This document shows, piece after piece, positions 59,911 to 64,000 of a stretch of DNA of 64,000 nt. Source of the DNA: an uncultured Alistipes sp. (GTDB lineage Bacteria; Bacteroidota; Bacteroidia; Bacteroidales; Rikenellaceae); assembly GCA_947591475.1 (NCBI GenBank), contig CANQDE010000007.1, positions 17,458 to 81,457 of the forward strand, given 5' to 3'. Under the pieces are notes generated by a model. The model saw only the letters and a list, made by a program, of their open reading frames with translations. It was not told the DNA's origin and ran no database searches. The stretch's first letter is position 1; each line of letters begins with the position of its first letter. Made by a program: the position numbers and the translations under genes.

Positions 59911-61599
59911 ATGAAAAAATTGATGATGGCCGTAGCGTTCCTGGGGGTATTGACTTTGGGAGCCTGCGTGGATGACAACGAATCGCAGTCGGTAACCGAC
60001 GTGCGGAATGCAAAGGCCGAGGCGTTGCGCGCTCAGGCCGCTTTGGACAAGGCCAATGCCGAAGCTGCATTGATTACCGCCAATGCCGAGGCTGCCGTCA
60101 AAGCGGCCGAGGCTGCTTACCAACAAGCTAAGGCCGAGTTGAAGCAGCAGGAGGTCGAAGTGGCCAAAGCTACCTTGTCTATCGAAATCGAAGCGGCTAT
60201 CGCTAAAGCCGAGGCCGCTTTGCAGCGAGCGAAAGCCGATCTGATTGCCGCTATGGCAAAGATCGACAATGCCAAAAACACGCAGGTCAACCAATTGATT
60301 ACCCAAGCCAATGCTGTTTTGACCAAATTGTCGGCTGCCCGTACGGCCAAATTGAATGCGACGACTGAAATTGCCAAGTTGAAGGCCGGTTTGGTGAGCG
60401 CCGAACAAGCCAAGGCTGCAAACATCAAAGCCAAGCAGGATATTATTGCCCAGAACGAGGCGTTGATTGCCGAGTACACCGAATTGAAGAGCGATTCGTA
60501 TGCGGAGGCGAAACAGGCTGCTACCGAGGCGAACGCCACATTGGACGCTTTGCAGAAAGTTTCTACTGAAAAAAGTGCTTTGTACACAGCTGCTCAACAA
60601 GATGAAACGGCTAAAAAGAACTTGTGCCAGAATACGCCTTTCTATCAAGCAGTAGCCAACTACGGCGATTATGCTGCGTATTACAAGTCGGAAAATATCT
60701 TCGATAAAGAAGAGGTTAGTCCCGCTTATTACTCGGAAGAAGTTACGTTTGCCAACGGCACAAAGGGAACTGCTGGTGGAACTGTGGATGTATACAATTA
60801 TGTTATCGACGAGGATGGTGTTAAAGCTGCTAAGGAGACTGCCGAAGGAGCTATCGCAACAGCCAAAGATGACGTTACAGTCGCAACTGCGGCTCTCGCC
60901 GATGCCAACAAAACTCTCAACGATGCCAAGAAGGCTTTGGACGACCTGAAAAAGACGGATGCTTACAAGGATGCGCTCAAAGCCTACAACGACGCTGTGG
61001 CCGAAGTGGCTAAAGCCAAGACCGAAGCCGAGGTGAATGCAGCTATCGCTGCACGCGATGCAGCGAAATCGGCTTTGGATGCTGTAACCGCATCGGAAGA
61101 GAGTGCTGTGGCTGCTGCCGAGACCGGTGTGGAGAATGCCGAGGATGCGTTGGAAACGGCTCAACAGGATTTGGCCGATGCTCAGGAGGATTTGGCTGAG
61201 ATCGAAGCTGCTGTGGCATTTGCTGCTGGCGACGAGGCCAAAGCCTATGCCGAGTTGGTCGAGGCTTACAAAGCGGCTTGGAAAGCACACAATGTAACGG
61301 CTTATGTAGCTAAGACAGATGCTGCCAATGAACAGGCTAAGCAGACTGACTTGTGTAATGCATTGGATGCCGTTCTCAACGGTACGACCGATTTCGAGAC
61401 GGAGATTGCCAAGTGCGAAGCTAAGATTTCCGATGCCGAAAAAGCCCTCGTAGACCTTGAAAATACGGCTCCCACGCAGGAGAATCTCATCAAGGACGCA
61501 GAGGAAAAGCTCGCTCAGGCCGAAGTTGACATCAAGGCTTACGAAGCGCTCTACAACAACTACATGGCTCAGATTCAGGCGCTGATCGCTGCCGAGTAA
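59911..61599 (+). CDS. Alanine-rich coiled-coil lipoprotein (S-layer-like)
   Basis: The 562-residue lipoprotein has lipobox LTLGAC (Cys19). Residues about 30-230 and 290-560 are nearly unbroken Ala/Glu/Lys coiled coil (for example NAKAEALRAQAALDKANAEA, KAALDAVTASEESAVAAAE-like segments) around a short globular insert rich in Tyr (FYQAVANYGDYAAYYKSENI). The start CVDDNESQSVTDVRNAKAEA resembles proteins that, in Bacteroides, are encoded beside a BT1926-like barrel and include the phase-variable S-layer protein BT1927. I recall that pairing from knowledge and did not check it, so S-layer function is inference. Next gene is 43 bp downstream. Confidence 0.75.
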   Translation: MKKLMMAVAFLGVLTLGACVDDNESQSVTDVRNAKAEALRAQAALDKANAEAALITANAEAAVKAAEAAYQQAKAELKQQEVEVAKATLSIEIEAAIAKAEAALQRAKADLIAAMAKIDNAKNTQVNQLITQANAVLTKLSAARTAKLNATTEIAKLKAGLVSAEQAKAANIKAKQDIIAQNEALIAEYTELKSDSYAEAKQAATEANATLDALQKVSTEKSALYTAAQQDETAKKNLCQNTPFYQAVANYGDYAAYYKSENIFDKEEVSPAYYSEEVTFANGTKGTAGGTVDVYNYVIDEDGVKAAKETAEGAIATAKDDVTVATAALADANKTLNDAKKALDDLKKTDAYKDALKAYNDAVAEVAKAKTEAEVNAAIAARDAAKSALDAVTASEESAVAAAETGVENAEDALETAQQDLADAQEDLAEIEAAVAFAAGDEAKAYAELVEAYKAAWKAHNVTAYVAKTDAANEQAKQTDLCNALDAVLNGTTDFETEIAKCEAKISDAEKALVDLENTAPTQENLIKDAEEKLAQAEVDIKAYEALYNNYMAQIQALIAAE

Positions 61600-61642
61600 T
61601 CGGACCCTTATGATGAACGGCACATATAAACAAGCGAGTAAA

Positions 61643-62410
61643 ATGAAACTGACGAAGCTTATTCTGTTCGCCGTCATACCCCTGTTCGCTCTTGCAGCGC
61701 ACGCGCAGGATTGCCCCAAGAAGGATTTCGCTCCTCGCAAAGGCGATTTCACGTTGGCTGCGACTGTCGGATACAACAGTTACGCAAGTGTCAAGGCGCT
61801 TCCGGGCACCCTGGCGAACTACGAAGTCTCGGCGCTCTCTACCGATTGGTCCAACAAGAAATTGATGGTCGGTATCGAAGGCGGATGGTTCTTCAAGGAT
61901 TTGTGGAAACTGGATTTGGGAGGCGGTGTGAACTTCACGAATAACCCGGGTTATTCGGGTGTTCCGGGTACGATGGATGTTGCGGCTTCCGCCGAGGACA
62001 ACATGGGAGAGATTCCGAGTTATCGGGCGGTAGCCGATGCACAGACGCTCACGTACAATGTTTTTCTGGGTGTCGACCGTTACTTCCGGACGAAGAAGGT
62101 GCCCAATCTGATGTGGTATGCAGGTTTGCGGGTCGGCATGGCCTACGCCCAGAACCAGATGCGTTACGACGAATACGAATCGATGGGCAAATCCGTTGCC
62201 GAGGGTTGGAATCTGCGCGGTTCCATCGCGATGGGGGTCGATTACTTCGTATTGCCGGCTTTGTACATCGGATTCCAGTTCGAGCCTTTCGCCTACACGT
62301 ACAACATGACGACGTACAAACCGCAGGAAGGGTTGAGCAATTTGGATGCGGATAGCCATAATTTCGGTTTTCTGGCTGCTCCGACGATCAAGATCGGATT
62401 CAAGTTCTGA
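61643..62410 (+). CDS. Outer-membrane beta-barrel protein (BT1926-like)
   Basis: The 255-residue protein has a signal peptide (MKLTKLILFAVIPLFALAAHA, then QDCPKK) and a barrel-like pattern: GDFTLAATVGYNSYASVKAL, NKKLMVGIEGGWFFKDLWKL, DLGGGVNFTNNPGYSG, TYNVFLGVDRYFRTKKV, MWYAGLRVGMAYAQNQMRY, GSIAMGVDYFVLPALYIGFQFEP and a terminal PTIKIGFKF. It is probably the outer-membrane partner of the coiled-coil lipoprotein. ATG 61643 is chosen because the 11 extra upstream residues would precede a good signal peptide. Confidence 0.8.
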   Translation: MKLTKLILFAVIPLFALAAHAQDCPKKDFAPRKGDFTLAATVGYNSYASVKALPGTLANYEVSALSTDWSNKKLMVGIEGGWFFKDLWKLDLGGGVNFTNNPGYSGVPGTMDVAASAEDNMGEIPSYRAVADAQTLTYNVFLGVDRYFRTKKVPNLMWYAGLRVGMAYAQNQMRYDEYESMGKSVAEGWNLRGSIAMGVDYFVLPALYIGFQFEPFAYTYNMTTYKPQEGLSNLDADSHNFGFLAAPTIKIGFKF

Positions 62411-62427
62411 CCGTATATTTTTGGTGG

Positions 62428-62461
62428 GCTCCCGAGTCGTTCAGCGATTCGGGAGCTTTTT
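62428..62461 (+). terminator. Terminator after barrel gene
   Basis: GCTCCCGAGTCG (62428-62439), loop TTCAG, CGATTCGGGAGC (62445-62456, one G-U), then TTTTT. Confidence 0.88.
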
Positions 62462-62603
62462 TATTGGGTTTATCGGGCGATTGCGGCCGATTTCTCGCAC
62501 GTGCAGCCGCTGGCGGGCCTACGGCTGAATTTTCGGGCGATTGACAGCTTTTTTTACACGAACGGTATTCCAACGCCGTTACCTTCGTTGGGCTCCCGCC
62601 AGC

Positions 62604-63263
62604 TCAAAACCAACGGCGGATTTCGTACAGGCTTTCTTCTCGCGACAAATCGTTCGGGTTGGTGCCGGACACGCCTTCGGGAATCGCCTCGCCCAGACGT
62701 TCGAAAAGCTCTTGCCAGTAGCTGGGCATCGTGCCGTCGGAGGCTCGGAAGTTCATCGGCCGTGCGGTGAAGCAGTGCGTTCCGTCAGGACGAAGATAAG
62801 TTTCGTAAATCAGTTCGCTGCAATAGTAACGCCCGTTGTCGGGACGGAACGAGTAGTCGTATGACGCTCCCAGTACTTTGCGGGCTCGTTCGACCGATGC
62901 CGCAATTCCCGTCGTATCGCATAGGCGCATCGCTACGACTGCGGGTCGATCGTCGATGCGAGCCGAGCGGGCGAGGAATTTTTCGAGCGGAACGATCCGA
63001 ACTCCACCTTCGGTCGTCGCTTCTAACACGGAATCTGTTGTGCAGACCTGTCGCGGATAGGTGTTGTTTGTTCGGGTGTGCAGCACGATTCCTACATGGG
63101 TGAAATTCAGTCGTTCGCTGCGACCGGTCGCGTCGGTGATCGCTTCGGTCATGGCGCCGGTGCCGCATTGGAAAAGCAAGTCGCCCGTTTGCAGGGACGG
63201 GCTGTTTTGCCGATGAGCACAGGCCGTGAATAAAAGTATACCTATATATAATATAAGGCGCAT
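62604..63263 (-). CDS. YiiX/YebB-like NlpC/P60-fold lipoprotein hydrolase
   Basis: The 219-residue protein has a short signal with Cys15 (LILYIGILLFTAC), so it is a lipoprotein. The catalytic fold shows GDLLFQCGTGAMTEAITDAT, then FTHVGIVLHT with the His, VLEATTEGGVRIVPLEKFL, and YYCSELIYETYL with the nucleophile Cys. In this family the Cys comes after the His (circularly permuted NlpC/P60). It may hydrolyse peptide or lipid bonds at the cell envelope. ATG 63263 is the first in frame and fixes the lipobox. Confidence 0.85.
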   Translation of the reverse strand: MRLILYIGILLFTACAHRQNSPSLQTGDLLFQCGTGAMTEAITDATGRSERLNFTHVGIVLHTRTNNTYPRQVCTTDSVLEATTEGGVRIVPLEKFLARSARIDDRPAVVAMRLCDTTGIAASVERARKVLGASYDYSFRPDNGRYYCSELIYETYLRPDGTHCFTARPMNFRASDGTMPSYWQELFERLGEAIPEGVSGTNPNDLSREESLYEIRRWF

Positions 63264-63367
63264 GGATGAGTTGGAGTTTTATTCTTCGGCGAAGATACGA
63301 ATAACTGGTTGATTCCGAAATAGGTGCGGATGAATAATAAAAAAAGATGAAAAAATCCGCTGAAAAA

Positions 63368-63400
63368 TTTGGAAAAATCCTCGCGGATTCTTTATCTTTG
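63368..63400 (+). promoter_or_regulatory. rRNA promoter P1
   Basis: TTTG (63368-63371), 21 bp, TATCTTTG (63393-63400). Confidence 0.7.
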
Positions 63401-63483
63401 CACCCGCTTTCCGAAAGAGATGCTTCTCGGGCGGATAAGCGAAAAGGTTCTGAAAATTTATTTGAAAAAACTTTCCGAAAAGT

Positions 63484-63514
63484 TTTGCGTTTATCAAAAA
63501 ACGATTTACCTTTG
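63484..63514 (+). promoter_or_regulatory. rRNA promoter P2
   Basis: TTTG (63484-63487), exactly 19 bp, TACCTTTG (63507-63514): perfect consensus. Confidence 0.85.
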
Positions 63515-63598
63515 CACCCGCTTTCCGAAAGAGATGCTTCTCGAAAGGGTAAGCGAAAAAGGTTCTGAAAATTTATTTGAAAAAACTTTCCGAAAAGT

Positions 63599-63629
63599 TT
63601 TGCGTTTATCAAAAAACGATTTACCTTTG
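63599..63629 (+). promoter_or_regulatory. rRNA promoter P3
   Basis: TTTG (63599-63602), exactly 19 bp, TACCTTTG (63622-63629): perfect consensus, identical to P2. Confidence 0.85.
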
Positions 63630-63713
63630 CACCCGCTTTCCGAAAGAGATGCTTCTCGAAAGGGTAAGCGAAAAAGGTTCTGAAAATTTTTCGAAAAAAA
63701 ACTTTCTGAAAGT

Positions 63714-63745
63714 TTTGGTGGTTTGAAAAATAGGTTTTACCTTTG
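63714..63745 (+). promoter_or_regulatory. rRNA promoter P4
   Basis: TTTG (63714-63717), 20 bp, TACCTTTG (63738-63745). Nearest promoter to 16S; leader about 185 nt with TTCTTTGAAGTGATTG. Confidence 0.8.
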
Positions 63746-63931
63746 CACCACTTTCCGCTCCGAAAAAACGGACGGAACAGAACAAAACAAGAATCGTTCT
63801 TTATAGCAATATAGGAACAGCGTTCTTTGAAGTGATTGAGCAGCTAAATAGTTTTTCCACTCTCTCAGGAGAGTGATTTCAAAACAATACCTTTGAGATT
63901 AGAGCGAAAGATTTAACAAATTCATTTCATA

Positions 63932-64000
<69 letters not shown>

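Larger units (their letters stand above)
63400..63750 (+). repeat. Tandem promoter array, about 115-bp period
   Basis: GCACCCGCTTTCCGAAAGAG, ATGCTTCTCG and GGTTCTGAAAATTT recur three times (from about 63400, 63514, 63629) and the -7 boxes are spaced 114, 115 and 116 bp apart. Copies 2 and 3 are almost identical, copies 1 and 4 diverged. Confidence 0.9.

Noticed and set aside
59878..61776. Minus-strand frame of 632 codons with Ser/Leu/Phe-rich sequence
   Set aside because: Antisense of the Ala-rich coiled-coil gene; its regularity merely mirrors the repeated codons of that gene.
63370..63690. Short frames MEKSSRILYLC and similar in the rRNA upstream region
   Set aside because: They only translate the 115-bp promoter repeats.

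Overview
Organism: the window looks like a chromosome segment of a gut Bacteroidales, most probably Alistipes/Rikenellaceae. The support is moderately high GC, Bacteroidota-type promoters (TTTG, about 19 bp, TAnnTTTG) before many genes including the rRNA operon, a SusC/SusD pair, SPII lipoproteins with Bacteroidota-style lipoboxes, a DUF3575/DUF5119/fimbrillin cluster, BatD/BatE, and a Bacteroidota-type 16S start at the right edge. The genus is inference; family-level Bacteroidota features are seen directly.

Layout. 1-6.3 kb: 3' part of a tyrosine recombinase, an invertible promoter cassette bounded by perfect 20-bp inverted repeats, then a SusC/SusD pair. 6.3-7.5 kb: decayed mobile-element DNA (Bro-N and integrase remnants) next to tRNA-Thr. 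7.6-22.8 kb: mostly housekeeping genes (threonine dehydrogenase, RidA, malate dehydrogenase, RecR, BatE/BatD, fumarase, a UDG-like protein, class II aldolase, FtsW, MurD, a histidine kinase, SurE). 22.8-32.8 kb: L19 with a long structured leader, a sugar permease, polyprenyl synthase, a YfhO-type membrane protein and a six-hairpin glycosidase, separated by long repeat-filled spacers. 32.9-37.3 kb: a fimbrial-type operon whose last gene fuses a fimbrillin-like region to a FISUMP domain. 37.5-38.9 kb: a Wzi-like protein. 39.6-46.1 kb: a second, complete recombinase of the same family, a second invertible promoter cassette, and a secreted-protein operon of unknown function (LPP20-like, DUF5683-like, BACON/LamG-like, a frameshifted secreted protein, a transglutaminase-like protein). 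46.1-58.1 kb: tRNA-Ser, a Gly-rich lipoprotein, an OmpP1/FadL protein, UDP-glucose dehydrogenase, QueG, acyl-CoA ligase, a regulator/membrane protein pair, a TPR protein, TadA and a DUF3127 protein. 58.3-62.4 kb: L20 and L35, a 6S-like hairpin RNA, a small HTH protein, and a coiled-coil lipoprotein with an outer-membrane barrel. 62.6-64 kb: a YiiX-like hydrolase, then four tandem promoters leading into 16S rRNA.

How it works together: the main theme is surface variation. Two related recombinases each lie beside a cassette of the same design: an outward promoter, an internal terminator-like hairpin, and inverted repeats sharing a CTCTTTC-NN-AGAG core. In this assembly both cassettes face away from their operons, so both surface operons should be OFF. 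The second theme is repeats: a MITE-like family with imperfect terminal inverted repeats (4 copies), REP-like palindromes whose arms change together (9 sites), a GC-rich block, and a 300-bp element in two inverted copies that carries a promoter and a terminator-like 3' end and may be a small-RNA gene.

Limits: all family calls come from reading the sequence; no database or folding program was run.
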